This document shows, piece after piece, positions 26,364 through 35,196 of a DNA stretch of 64,000 nucleotides. A program made the position numbers and the translations under genes. The stretch spans positions 831,501-895,500 of the forward strand of contig NZ_CP041238.1 in the NCBI RefSeq assembly GCF_013488225.1. Direction: 5' to 3'. Below the pieces are notes generated by a model. That model worked only from the letters and a program-made list of their open reading frames with translations, had not been told where the DNA came from and searched no databases. The number at the start of each line of letters is the position of its first letter. The first letter of the stretch is position 1. Source of the stretch: Sinorhizobium mexicanum. GTDB lineage: Bacteria > Pseudomonadota > Alphaproteobacteria > Rhizobiales > Rhizobiaceae.

Positions 26364-26828
26364 ATGCGTCTGACGAAGCAAACGAACTACGCGGTTCGCA
26401 TGCTGATGTACTGTGCTGCGAACGGCGAGAAGCTCAGCCGCATCCCTGAGATCGCCAAGGCCTACGGTGTCTCCGAGTTGTTCCTGTTCAAGATTTTGCA
26501 GCCGCTGACCAAAGCGGGCCTGGTGGAAACCGTGCGCGGCCGCAATGGCGGTGTACGACTGCCGAAGCCGGCATCCGAAATCAGCCTCTTCGACGTCGTG
26601 AAGGTCACCGAGGACAGCTTTGCCATGGCGGAATGCTTCGAGGCCGGTGAGATCGACTGCCCGCTGGTGGATAGCTGCGGTCTCAACGCGGCCCTGCGCA
26701 AGGCGCTGAATGCCTTCTTCGAGGTGCTGGATGGCTATTCGATCGACGATCTGGTCAAGGCCCGACCGCAGATCAACTTCCTGCTTGGCCTTGACGAAAA
26801 GGCACAGGTGCGCACGTCGGCGGCTTGA
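26364..26828 (+). CDS. rirA: Iron-responsive Rrf2-family regulator RirA
   Basis: 154 residues. The N-terminal winged HTH (MRLTKQTNYAVRMLMYCA) is followed by three cysteines at 91, 99 and 105 (CFEAGEIDCPLVDSC), the ligands of the iron-sulfur cluster by which RirA senses iron. When iron is sufficient RirA represses iron uptake genes in rhizobia. Length and sequence are those of rhizobial RirA. The divergent iron-binding protein gene is a probable target. The Irr-type dyad in its own promoter fits the known interplay in which Irr represses rirA under iron limitation. Confidence 0.95.
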   Translation: MRLTKQTNYAVRMLMYCAANGEKLSRIPEIAKAYGVSELFLFKILQPLTKAGLVETVRGRNGGVRLPKPASEISLFDVVKVTEDSFAMAECFEAGEIDCPLVDSCGLNAALRKALNAFFEVLDGYSIDDLVKARPQINFLLGLDEKAQVRTSAA

Positions 26829-26841
26829 TTTCGACCCTCAT

Positions 26842-26865
26842 GGCGGCCGTACTGCCTCGGCCGCC
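26842..26865. terminator. Hairpin between convergent rirA and receiver gene
   Basis: GGCGGCCG (26842-26849) and CGGCCGCC (26858-26865) form a perfect 8-bp stem in the 38-base gap between two convergent genes. There is no T run on either side, so termination is inferred from position. Confidence 0.45.
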
Positions 26866-26866
26866 C

Positions 26867-27256
26867 TCACTCTTCCGGCAGATATTCCCTCAGGATGAAT
26901 TCGATCGCCGTCGGATCGATTTCCGATTTGTCGATGCGAAAATCCGCACCGTATTCTTCCAGGCTTTGGAAGTAAGGGTCGCCCGGCGAGGACGATATGA
27001 CGCCGATCGGGCCAATGAAGCCCTGATGTCTCAGCGTGGGAACGGTCTCGCGAAAATCACCGCGAGGGTGCACGAGATTGTCCAGCAGAACCATCGAGAC
27101 CGGTTTGCCGGAAAGAAGGAAAGCGATCGCGCTGTCCATGGTTCGGCAGTAGTGCAATTCGATGTCGATGCTGTCCACTTTCCTGATCAGCGCACTGAGG
27201 ATCAGGTTTTCCGCCGGGTTGTCGTCAACGAGCAAGATGTGGGCTTTTCGTATCAT
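26867..27256 (-). CDS. Stand-alone response regulator receiver protein
   Basis: 129 residues that are a single CheY-like receiver domain with no output domain. The acidic pair is D11-D12 (LVDDNPAEN), the phosphorylation site is D59 (LLDN), the switch serines are at 88-90 and the conserved lysine is K110. It resembles single-domain regulators that pass phosphate on or bind partners. It lies 80 bases downstream of a LuxR-family gene on the same strand, so the two are probably co-transcribed; no kinase is adjacent. Confidence 0.8.
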   Translation of the reverse strand: MIRKAHILLVDDNPAENLILSALIRKVDSIDIELHYCRTMDSAIAFLLSGKPVSMVLLDNLVHPRGDFRETVPTLRHQGFIGPIGVISSSPGDPYFQSLEEYGADFRIDKSEIDPTAIEFILREYLPEE

Positions 27257-27336
27257 GACCGTTCACATCCCTGATTGATCGGCGGCCCTGCGGAAAGCAT
27301 GCCGCTCGCGTAGTTCTGCCGGTCCCGCCGACAACT

Positions 27337-28050
27337 TCACTGGATAATCTGTTCTCGTATCGCTTTCGCGACCATTTGCGTCCGGTTGACCACATCGAGC
27401 TTCTTGAGGATCGTTGCGGTATGGGAATTCACGGTGTGCTCCGAGACCGAGACAATCAGGGCAATCTCGCTGGCCGTCTTTCCGTGCGAAATCCACTTGA
27501 GTATTTCGGTTTCCCTCGGCGTCAGACCCATGCCGGCCTTGTTGGCGAGCGTCGCCCGATAGAAATAGTCGAAGGCAGATGCGGCGCTGTAGCACAGTTC
27601 GTAGTGCTCAGCCTGCTCGATGTCCTCGCCATCGCCGAGGAAGAGCACGGCATAGCGCGCTCCCGTCGTCGCCGCGTTGACCGGCACGCAAAGCAACAGC
27701 TCGAAACCGAGTTGGGAAAGGAGACCCTGGCCTGATCCCAGCGTCGAATCCTCCGCGCGCCACACCGACGAAATATTCGAGACGTGCAAGGCCCTGTAGA
27801 CGAAGGAATCACCGAAACGGTGACGCTTGTCGTATTCCTCGGTGAGACCGGAGGGGAGGTCGTGGAGGACCAGTCGACTGGAAAGCATGCAGGCGTCATT
27901 CTCGTTGCCGAGCTGCAGGATGCCGAAATGCCCAAAGCCGAAGCGCAGTGCCAATGTGTGGAAAATGCGGAAGAAATCCACACGGTTGAGCGCCTTTTCA
28001 AGCTCCTCATGAAGGTCGTACCGCCTGTGATTTTCCTGCAAGACTGCCAC
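27337..28050 (-). CDS. LuxR-family regulator with autoinducer-binding-like domain
   Basis: 237 residues. Residues about 15-165 resemble the autoinducer-binding domain and 172-237 form the LuxR HTH (GLTPRETEILKWISHGKTAS, then EHTVNSHTATILKKLDV). Aligned by eye to TraR/LuxR, the pocket tryptophan is replaced by Leu and the Asp-Pro pair by Asp-Ser, so it may not bind a standard acyl-homoserine lactone. No luxI-type synthase is in the window, which makes it a solo LuxR. It is transcribed away from the dpp operon and toward the receiver gene. Confidence 0.82.
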   Translation of the reverse strand: MAVLQENHRRYDLHEELEKALNRVDFFRIFHTLALRFGFGHFGILQLGNENDACMLSSRLVLHDLPSGLTEEYDKRHRFGDSFVYRALHVSNISSVWRAEDSTLGSGQGLLSQLGFELLLCVPVNAATTGARYAVLFLGDGEDIEQAEHYELCYSAASAFDYFYRATLANKAGMGLTPRETEILKWISHGKTASEIALIVSVSEHTVNSHTATILKKLDVVNRTQMVAKAIREQIIQ

Positions 28051-28588
28051 GCGCCGGCTATCTCCCCATAGCCGCGCGGCAGCTTGACGGCCAGCCTGAC
28101 ATGGACCTTAGCGCCACGTCGCCGGCCAAATCCTCTACCTGGACATTACCCACGCCGAATGTTCCCCCGAAATCCGTATGCATTCTATTGCACGACAGGC
28201 TTCGCGTTTCTACTGCACTATTTTGGGGTTTAACGGGCCCGGCCAAGCGACATTCGAGCTCCTGCAACGCGCTTTGCTCGCGTGGTTGGCCCACCCGTAT
28301 GGTGCGTCTTTCTGGCGCGCCGGGTGCGAAAACGCTGTCATTTTTTTGTCCGGACGGTAAACGTGCCCTTGAACGCGGCGATCTGCCGAAGCGGATGCAA
28401 CGGGCTCGTGTTGGAAATCGTGGACAGTCGCGCAAGCTCTACTTAAGGAAGAATTTTTCGCATAGACAAATTTCTGCAGTGACTTATTGCATTGCGACGC
28501 CAAATGTCGTTCCATCCGCCCTTGACCGGGTGTAAATGTCCGCGTCAGGCAAATACGAGAACAAAAAACAAATCTGGGAAGCAAGCTC
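28051..28588. other. Long intergenic region between luxR and dppA
   Basis: 538 bases between divergent genes. Short open frames here lack ribosome sites and typical codon use. The AT-rich part next to dppA (from about 28440) is the likely dpp promoter region. I found no repeat, terminator or known operator. Confidence 0.4.
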
Positions 28589-30184
28589 ATGAAAAAGCTC
28601 ACTACTCTCTTCGCAGCGACGGCGCTTGCCACGCTGATGGCCGGCTCCGCCTGGTCGAAGACCCTGGTCTATTGCTCCGAAGGCTCGCCCGAGGGGTTCG
28701 ACCCGGGTCTCTACACGGCCGGCACGACCTTCGATGCGTCTTCGCGTACGGTGTACAACCGCCTCGTCGAATTCAAGCACGGCAGCACCGAGATCGAGCC
28801 GGGCCTCGCCGAAAGCTGGGAGATTTCCGCCGATGGCACTGAATATACGTTCAAGCTGCGTCCGGGCGTAAAGTTCCAGACCACCGAGTTTTTCACCCCG
28901 ACCCGCGATCTCAACGCAGATGACGTCATCTACTCGTTCGAGCGCCAGTACAAGACCGACAACCCGTGGAACAAGTATGTCGCCGGTGCGTCATGGGAAT
29001 ATCTGGCCGGCATGGGCTTCCCCGACCTTTTGAAGTCGATCGAGAAAGTCGACGATCTGACGGTCAAGTTCGTTCTCAATAAACCGGAAGCGCCGTTCAT
29101 GGCCGACCTGGCGATGGATTTCGCGTCGATCCTGTCGAAGGAATATGCCGATAAGCTTCAGGCCGACGGCAAGATGGAACTGATGAACCAGCAGCCGCTC
29201 GGTACCGGTCCGTTCAGCTTCGTCGCCTACCAGACGGATGCTGCGATCCGCTACAAGGCAAACCCGGACTATTGGGCGGGCAAGCAGCCGATCGACGATC
29301 TGGTCTTCGCCATCACGCCTGATGCAGCCGTGCGCGCTCAGAAGCTGAAGGCCGGCGAATGCCACATCATGCCGTATCCGAACGCGGCCGATGTCGAGGG
29401 GCTCAAGGCTGATTCAAACCTCAACGTCTCGGAACAGGAAGGCCTGAACGTCGCCTACGTCGCCTATAACACCCTGGTCGCTCCGTTCGACAAGCCCGAA
29501 GTGCGCAAGGCCCTGAACATGGCCGTCAATAAGGACGCGATCGTCGAGTCGGTCTTCCAGGAAGCGGCAACGGTTGCCAAGAACCCGATCCCGCCGACGA
29601 TGTGGTCCTACAACAAGGCTGTCGAGGACGACAAATACGATCCGGAAGGCGCCAAGAAGATGCTCGAGGCTGCCGGCGTTTCCGGTCTCAAGATGAAGCT
29701 CTGGGCGATGCCCGTTGCTCGTCCCTACATGCTGAACGCGCGCCGCGCCGCCGAACTCATTCAGGCGGACCTGGCCAAGATCGGCGTTGACGTCGAGATC
29801 GTGTCCTACGAATGGGCCGAATATCTCAAGCTCTCGTCCGACAAGGCTCGTGACGGTGCCGTCATCCTCGGCTGGACCGGCGACAACGGCGACCCGGACA
29901 ACTTCCTGCACACCCTGCTCGGTTGCGCTGCTGTTGGCGGCAACAACCGCGCTCAGTGGTGCAACAAGGAGTTCGACGACCTCGTCAACAAGGCAAAGGT
30001 AACCTCCGACGTCGCCGAGCGTACGAAGCTCTACGAAGAGGCTCAGGTGGTCTTCAAGCGTGAAGCTCCCTGGAACACGCTCGACCACTCGCTCGTCGCA
30101 ATTCCGATGAGCAAGAAGGTAACCGGCTTCGTGCACGATCCGCTCGGTTACCACCGCTTTGACGGCGTGGATATCGCCGAGTAA
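28589..30184 (+). CDS. dppA: Dipeptide ABC transporter, periplasmic binding protein
   Basis: 531 residues. A signal peptide (MKKLTTLFAATALATLMAGSAWS) precedes the SBP_bac_5 domain; LVYCSEGSPEGFDPGLY is the hallmark start of DppA. The family binds dipeptides, and in rhizobia and E. coli also delta-aminolevulinic acid and heme. It is the first gene of dppABCDF, with a 97-base gap before dppB. The ATG is preceded by GGAAGC. Confidence 0.93.
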   Translation: MKKLTTLFAATALATLMAGSAWSKTLVYCSEGSPEGFDPGLYTAGTTFDASSRTVYNRLVEFKHGSTEIEPGLAESWEISADGTEYTFKLRPGVKFQTTEFFTPTRDLNADDVIYSFERQYKTDNPWNKYVAGASWEYLAGMGFPDLLKSIEKVDDLTVKFVLNKPEAPFMADLAMDFASILSKEYADKLQADGKMELMNQQPLGTGPFSFVAYQTDAAIRYKANPDYWAGKQPIDDLVFAITPDAAVRAQKLKAGECHIMPYPNAADVEGLKADSNLNVSEQEGLNVAYVAYNTLVAPFDKPEVRKALNMAVNKDAIVESVFQEAATVAKNPIPPTMWSYNKAVEDDKYDPEGAKKMLEAAGVSGLKMKLWAMPVARPYMLNARRAAELIQADLAKIGVDVEIVSYEWAEYLKLSSDKARDGAVILGWTGDNGDPDNFLHTLLGCAAVGGNNRAQWCNKEFDDLVNKAKVTSDVAERTKLYEEAQVVFKREAPWNTLDHSLVAIPMSKKVTGFVHDPLGYHRFDGVDIAE

Positions 30185-30281
30185 TTTTAGAACAATCGAA
30201 TGCATGCCGCCAACGCGGCTGCGATTTGCCGGCGGCTCGAAGAGATTCGGGCCGCCGGTTTCAAAATTGGACTAATCGCCC

Positions 30282-31286
30282 ATGTTGCGCTTCATCTTTG
30301 GACGCCTCGCGGTGCTGATCCCCACCTTCATCGGGGTATCGATCATCGCCTTCTCCTTCATCCGCCTGTTGCCCGGCGATCCCGTCATGTTGATGTCCGG
30401 TGAACGGGTCATGTCACCGGAGCGGCATACCGAGCTCATGCATCAGCTTGGCCTCGACCGACCGATCGTCGTCCAGTATCTGGACTATCTCGGCGGCCTC
30501 GTTACCGGTGATTTCGGCAGTTCGATCGTGACAAAGAGGCCGGTGATCGACGACTTCCTCAATCTCTTCCCGGCAACGCTCGAGCTTTCTCTCTGTGCCA
30601 TCATTGTTGCCGTCTGTCTGGGCATACCGGCGGGCGTGCTTGCTGCGGTCAAGCGCGGTACCTGGCTCGATCAAAGCATTATGGGCGTGGCGCTCGTCGG
30701 CTATTCCATGCCGATCTTCTGGTGGGGCCTGCTGCTCATCATCTTCTTCTCCGGCTATCTCGGCTGGACGCCGGTCTCGGGCCGTATTTCGCTGATGTAT
30801 TTCTTCCCGTCGGTCACCGGCTTCATGCTGATCGACAGCTTGCTTTCCGGTGAGTCCGGGGCTTTCAAGTCGGCGCTCACCTATCTCATCCTGCCGACGA
30901 TCGTGCTCGCGACGATTCCGCTCGCCGTGATCGCGCGACAGACCCGTTCGGCGATGCTCGAGGTTCTCGGTGAGGATTTCGTGCGCACCGCCCGTTCGAA
31001 GGGGCTCTCGCCGTTCCGCATCATCGGTATCCACGCGCTCCGCAACGCCATGATCCCGGTTATCACCACGATCGGTCTCCAGGTCGGTGTTCTCCTTGCC
31101 GGAGCAATTCTGACCGAGACCATTTTCTCCTGGCCGGGCATCGGCAAGTGGATGGTGGATTCGGTCTTCAAGCGCGATTACGCCGTCGTCCAGGGCGGGC
31201 TGATGCTGATCGCCGGTGTCATCATGATCGTCAATCTGATTGTTGACCTGCTCTACGGGCTCGTCAATCCGCGTATCCGGCGATAG
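30282..31286 (+). CDS. dppB: Dipeptide ABC transporter permease
   Basis: 334 residues with about six membrane segments. The N-terminus MLRFIFGRLAVLIPTFIGVS and the C-terminal loop EDFVRTARSKGLSPFRIIG are typical of DppB/OppB. It forms the channel with DppC. It sits 10 bases before dppC. Confidence 0.93.
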   Translation: MLRFIFGRLAVLIPTFIGVSIIAFSFIRLLPGDPVMLMSGERVMSPERHTELMHQLGLDRPIVVQYLDYLGGLVTGDFGSSIVTKRPVIDDFLNLFPATLELSLCAIIVAVCLGIPAGVLAAVKRGTWLDQSIMGVALVGYSMPIFWWGLLLIIFFSGYLGWTPVSGRISLMYFFPSVTGFMLIDSLLSGESGAFKSALTYLILPTIVLATIPLAVIARQTRSAMLEVLGEDFVRTARSKGLSPFRIIGIHALRNAMIPVITTIGLQVGVLLAGAILTETIFSWPGIGKWMVDSVFKRDYAVVQGGLMLIAGVIMIVNLIVDLLYGLVNPRIRR

Positions 31287-31296
31287 GAGGCGGGCC

Positions 31297-32208
31297 ATGG
31301 CTGCTATCGAAACAAAATCCGCCGTCGAGGTAAAAACGTCTGCGCCGCCTTCCGGCCTTTCCGAGTTCTGGTTCTACTTCTCGCGCAACAAGGGTGCCGT
31401 CATCGGCCTGATGATCTTCCTGATCATCCTTTTCCTGGCCGTGTTCGCGCCGTTCGTGGCACCGCACAATCCGAGCATCCAGAACCGCGAACTGCTGCTC
31501 CTGCCGCCGGTCTGGCAGGAGGGCGGAACAGCCGGCCACCTCCTCGGAACCGACGCGGTGGGGCGAGACATTCTTTCCCGCCTGATCTATGGCGCGCGCT
31601 TCTCGCTGTTCATCGGTCTCGTCGTCGTTACCCTGTCGGTGATCTCGGGCGTTCTCATCGGCCTTGTTGCAGGTTATTTCCGCGGCAGGGTCGACACGTT
31701 CATCATGCGCATCATGGACATCATCCTGGCCTTTCCGTCGCTGCTGCTGGCGCTCGTGCTGGTGGCTGTTCTCGGTCCAGGCCTGTTGAACGCGATGATC
31801 GCGATTTCGCTCGTCAACCAACCGCATTTCGTGCGCCTGACGCGGGCATCGGTGATGACCGAACGCACCAAGGAATATGTGATCGGCTCGCAGGTCGCCG
31901 GCGCTGGCACGCTGCGGCTGATGTTCCTGACGATCTTGCCGAACTGTCTGGCGCCGCTTATCGTGCAGGCGACGCTTGCCTTTTCGGCGGCGATCCTCGA
32001 CGCCGCCGCGCTCGGCTTCCTCGGCATGGGTGCCCAGCCGCCGACGCCGGAATGGGGTACGATGCTCGCCGAAGCACGCGAATTCATTCAGCGCGCCTGG
32101 TGGGTCGTGACCTTCCCCGGCCTCGCCATTCTCATCACCGTGCTTGCCATCAATCTGATGGGCGACGGTCTGCGCGATGCGCTTGATCCCAAACTGAAGA
32201 GGTCATGA
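31297..32208 (+). CDS. dppC: Dipeptide ABC transporter permease
   Basis: 303 residues of the DppC/OppC family, with the N-terminal OppC_N segment (RNKGAVIGLMIFLIILFLAV) and the motif LLGTDAVGRDILSRLIYGAR. The start at 31297 follows AGGAGG; the open frame extends upstream inside dppB. The stop overlaps the dppD start (ATGA-type overlap). Confidence 0.93.
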   Translation: MAAIETKSAVEVKTSAPPSGLSEFWFYFSRNKGAVIGLMIFLIILFLAVFAPFVAPHNPSIQNRELLLLPPVWQEGGTAGHLLGTDAVGRDILSRLIYGARFSLFIGLVVVTLSVISGVLIGLVAGYFRGRVDTFIMRIMDIILAFPSLLLALVLVAVLGPGLLNAMIAISLVNQPHFVRLTRASVMTERTKEYVIGSQVAGAGTLRLMFLTILPNCLAPLIVQATLAFSAAILDAAALGFLGMGAQPPTPEWGTMLAEAREFIQRAWWVVTFPGLAILITVLAINLMGDGLRDALDPKLKRS

Positions 32209-33224
32209 TGCCCCTTCTCGATATTCAGAACCTCACCGTCGAGTTCGAAACCTCGTCCGGCCTGTTCCGCGCCGTCGATCGCGTTTCGCTGACCTGCGAC
32301 AAGGGAGAAATCCTATCGATCGTCGGCGAGTCCGGCTCCGGCAAATCGGTCTCCATGCTGGCCATGATGGGCCTGTTGCCGTGGACGGCGAAGATCACCG
32401 CCGATCGGCTGGTGTTTGATGGACGCGACCTGTTGTCACTGACGCCCAAGCAGCGGCGCAAGATTATCGGCAAGGACATCGCCATGATCTTCCAGGAGCC
32501 GATGTCGAGCCTCAATCCGTGCTTCACCGTCGGCTTTCAGCTCGGCGAGACGCTGCGCATCCATATGGGGCTCAACCGGGCGGAACGCCGCAAGCGTTCC
32601 ATCGAGCTCCTGAAACTCGTCGGCATCCCGGCGCCCGAGGAGCGGCTGTCGAATTTCCCGCATCAGATGTCGGGCGGCATGAGCCAGCGCGTGATGATCG
32701 CCATGGCGCTTGCCTGCAATCCGAAGCTCCTGATTGCCGACGAACCGACGACGGCGCTCGACGTGACCATCCAGGCCCAGATCCTCGATCTGCTCGTACG
32801 CCTGCAAAAGGAAAACGACATGGCGCTCGTGCTGATCACCCATGACATGGGTGTCGTGGCCGAAACGGCCGAGCGGGTGCAGGTACAGTATGCCGGACAG
32901 AAGGTCGAGGAGCAGCCTGTCGCGGACCTCTTCCGCGATCCGCACCACCCCTATACGGCAGCGCTGCTGTCATCGCTGCCCGAACGCGCGACGATCGGCG
33001 GCCGCCTGCCGTCGATCCCGGGCGTCGTTCCGGGCCAGCATGACCGGCCGGCGGGCTGTCTTTTCTCGCCGCGCTGTTCCTACGCCACCGAACTTTGTTC
33101 GCGCACCGTCGAACGGCATGGCCCCGAGCTCGGCAGCGTGCTCTGCAACTACCCGCTCTTCAATGGCGTGCCGCGTGGCCATCCTGTGAAATCCAACGAA
33201 CATGCAGGGGAGGCAGCGCGATGA
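32205..33224 (+). CDS. dppD: Dipeptide ABC transporter ATP-binding protein
   Basis: 339 residues. Walker A is GESGSGKS, the signature is [15 protein letters not shown], and Walker B is [14 protein letters not shown]. The C-terminal oligopeptide-transporter extension carries the cysteines [15 protein letters not shown] typical of DppD. The start overlaps the dppC stop and its own stop overlaps the dppF start by four bases. Confidence 0.93.
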   Translation: MMPLLDIQNLTVEFETSSGLFRAVDRVSLTCDKGEILSIVGESGSGKSVSMLAMMGLLPWTAKITADRLVFDGRDLLSLTPKQRRKIIGKDIAMIFQEPMSSLNPCFTVGFQLGETLRIHMGLNRAERRKRSIELLKLVGIPAPEERLSNFPHQMSGGMSQRVMIAMALACNPKLLIADEPTTALDVTIQAQILDLLVRLQKENDMALVLITHDMGVVAETAERVQVQYAGQKVEEQPVADLFRDPHHPYTAALLSSLPERATIGGRLPSIPGVVPGQHDRPAGCLFSPRCSYATELCSRTVERHGPELGSVLCNYPLFNGVPRGHPVKSNEHAGEAAR

Positions 33225-34171
33225 GCGAACCGGTCTTGCAGGGAAACGATCTCTCCCGTTTTTATTCCGTGTCTCGCGGCGCCTTCAAACCGTCCGCGAC
33301 CGTGCGCGCCCTGAACGGCGTGACCTTCAGCCTGCATTCCGGCAAGACGCTTGCCGTCGTGGGCGAATCCGGCTGCGGCAAGTCCACGCTCGCGCGCCTC
33401 GTGACGATGATCGAGGACCCGAGCGGGGGCGAACTGCTGATCGACGGCAAGCCGGCCCGTGTCGGCGACCGGTCGTTGCGCAGCCTCGTGCAGATTGTCT
33501 TCCAGAACCCTTACGGTTCGCTCAATCCGCGGCAGAAGGTCGGTGCGATCCTGGAAGAGCCGCTGAAGATCAACACCTCCGACGATGCCAAGACCCGGCG
33601 CCGCAAGGTTGAGGAGATGATGACGAAGGTGGGCCTCCGGCCCGAGCATTACGATCGCTATCCGCACATGTTCTCAGGCGGCCAGCGCCAGCGCATCGCC
33701 ATCGCACGCGCGCTGATGCTCAGGCCGAAGGTGCTGGTCCTCGACGAGCCGGTCTCCGCTCTCGACCTCTCCATCCAGGCTCAGGTGCTCAACCTGCTGA
33801 TGGATCTTCAGCGGGAAATGGGGCTCGCCTACCTTTTCATCTCGCACGGCCTCTCCGTCGTACGCCACATCGCCGACGAGGTGATGGTGATGTATCTCGG
33901 CCGTCCGGTCGAGACGGGAAGCGCCGAGGAGGTCTTCGCCAATCCCAAGCATCCCTACACGGCCGCCCTTCTTTCGGCTACGCCGGTCGCCAATCCGGAA
34001 GGCAAGCGTCAGCGCATCCAGTTGCAGGGCGAGCTTCCTTCGCCGCTGAAGCCTCCGTCCGGCTGTCATTTCAATCCGCGTTGCTGGCGCGCGACGGAAA
34101 AATGCCGCTCGGAGACCCCGGAGCTTGGCCCCGAGGCTCATCGCTTCGCCTGCTTCCATCCCTTGGATTGA
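33221..34171 (+). CDS. dppF: Dipeptide ABC transporter ATP-binding protein
   Basis: 316 residues. Walker A is GESGCGKST, the signature is FSGGQRQRIAIARAL, and Walker B is VLVLDEPVSALD. The C-terminal cysteine motif (GCHFNPRCWRATEKC) is that of DppF. It pairs with DppD to drive uptake and is the last operon gene, followed by an 11-bp-stem terminator. Confidence 0.93.
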   Translation: MSEPVLQGNDLSRFYSVSRGAFKPSATVRALNGVTFSLHSGKTLAVVGESGCGKSTLARLVTMIEDPSGGELLIDGKPARVGDRSLRSLVQIVFQNPYGSLNPRQKVGAILEEPLKINTSDDAKTRRRKVEEMMTKVGLRPEHYDRYPHMFSGGQRQRIAIARALMLRPKVLVLDEPVSALDLSIQAQVLNLLMDLQREMGLAYLFISHGLSVVRHIADEVMVMYLGRPVETGSAEEVFANPKHPYTAALLSATPVANPEGKRQRIQLQGELPSPLKPPSGCHFNPRCWRATEKCRSETPELGPEAHRFACFHPLD

Positions 34172-34175
34172 GCCT

Positions 34176-34216
34176 GACGCGGCCGCTGACCATGCGTTCG
34201 CGGCCGCGTCCTTTTC
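34176..34216 (+). terminator. Terminator of the dpp operon
   Basis: GACGCGGCCGC (34176-34186) and GCGGCCGCGTC (34200-34210) form a perfect 11-bp stem followed by CTTTT, five bases after the dppF stop. Confidence 0.75.
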
Positions 34217-34302
34217 ATCGGGTATAGTCCGCCGACACGGTTTCCCTTCGGAGAAATCTGGGATAGATCCTCACTCCCGCAAATCTTTTCAGGATGACGA
34301 CA

Positions 34303-34647
34303 ATGGAAATCAAGCGCTTTGAAACCGGCCCGCGGATGAGCCAGGCTGTGGTCTACAACAACACGGTTTACCTGGCCGGCCAGGTCGGCAACGCCGGTGA
34401 CGACGTCGTCACCCAGACGAAGCAGGCACTTGCCGAAGTCGATCGTCTTCTCGCCCTCGCGGGCACGGACAAGACGCGCATCCTTTCGGCAACGATCTGG
34501 CTCGCAGACATGGCCGACTTCGCCAAGATGAATTCGGTTTGGGATGCCTGGGCCCCGCAGGGCCACACGCCCGCCCGTGCCACTGGCGAAGCCAAGCTCG
34601 CAACGCCCGAATACCTCGTCGAAGTCATCGTCACTGCTGCGGCATAA
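34303..34647 (+). CDS. RidA family protein
   Basis: 114 residues of the YjgF/YER057c/UK114 family: VVYNNTVYLAGQVG near the start and the conserved arginine region TPARATGEAKLATPEYLVEV near the end. RidA-type proteins hydrolyse reactive enamine/imine intermediates made by PLP enzymes; this sequence is of the shorter RidA-like subgroup, so the substrate is uncertain. The ATG at 34303 is chosen because AGGA lies nine bases upstream; an ATG at 34294 is the alternative. Confidence 0.85.
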   Translation: MEIKRFETGPRMSQAVVYNNTVYLAGQVGNAGDDVVTQTKQALAEVDRLLALAGTDKTRILSATIWLADMADFAKMNSVWDAWAPQGHTPARATGEAKLATPEYLVEVIVTAAA

Positions 34648-34741
34648 TTCTTCCGTTTTTGAGATTTTGGCTGAATTGAAGCGCGCCGTCGTGCCCTGAG
34701 GTATGGCGGCGTCTTGCTTCAGCCCCGAGCACTCTTCGCCC

Positions 34742-34846
34742 CTGCAGCGCCGTGGATCTTTTCGGACGGGCAAGGGACGCTGTAGCGCTTTGAATTTCTG
34801 CGCCTTTTTTATCCTTAGATCGGCTGCGATTAAAGGACGCATGCAG
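34742..34846 (-). repeat. RIME-like mosaic element, copy 5 (reverse)
   Basis: Reverse-orientation copy: CTGCAGCGCCG ... GACGCTGTAGCG, then ATCGGCTGCGAT with ATGCAG at the end. It ends two bases before the -35 element of the stress promoter at 34849. Confidence 0.65.
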
Positions 34847-34848
34847 TA

Positions 34849-34873
34849 GGAACCAAGCACTCGTTCGGACGTT
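34849..34873 (+). promoter_or_regulatory. RpoE2/EcfG-type promoter of the 56-residue membrane gene
   Basis: GGAAC (34849-34853), 16 bases, CGTT (34870-34873). This is an exact match to the remembered general-stress promoter form GGAAC-N16/17-CGTT. The -10 element ends 32 bases before the ATG at 34906. Confidence 0.7.
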
Positions 34874-34905
34874 TATCGGTCGTTCCGTAATGGAAGGAAT
34901 GACCA

Positions 34906-35076
34906 ATGCTCTACTGGCTGCCACGGTTTTTCGTCTTGGCGCTGGCCGGGATCGTGATCGGTTTCGGCCTCATGCCGGAGACCACGGATGAAGTAGCGCG
35001 CACGCTGCTATTGATCGTTCTGGGATTGGGCCTGCTCTCCCTGACGCTCCACATATTTCCGCCCGAACAGCACTGA
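34906..35076 (+). CDS. Small two-span membrane protein, stress-promoter controlled
   Basis: 56 residues (MLYWLPRFFVLALAGIV... ending LHIFPPEQH) with two hydrophobic segments separated by the acidic PETTDEV turn. It begins like the DUF1328 protein at 39548 (MLYYALVFL) and may be a diverged relative, but I do not recognise a named family. GGAAGGA lies just upstream of the ATG, and an exact GGAAC-N16-CGTT promoter lies 32 bases ahead. It may be co-transcribed with the AI-2E-family gene 120 bases downstream. Confidence 0.65.
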   Translation: MLYWLPRFFVLALAGIVIGFGLMPETTDEVARTLLLIVLGLGLLSLTLHIFPPEQH

Positions 35077-35196
35077 GCGACGCCTTGGGCGAAAGGCGGA
35101 TGCGCGGGCGTGGGGCGAGGGCGGATCGTTCCGGATTCGCGGTCTGATCTATGGCATTGCCGACGTTGTGAACCGCAGCAGAAAAGAAGGACGCCG

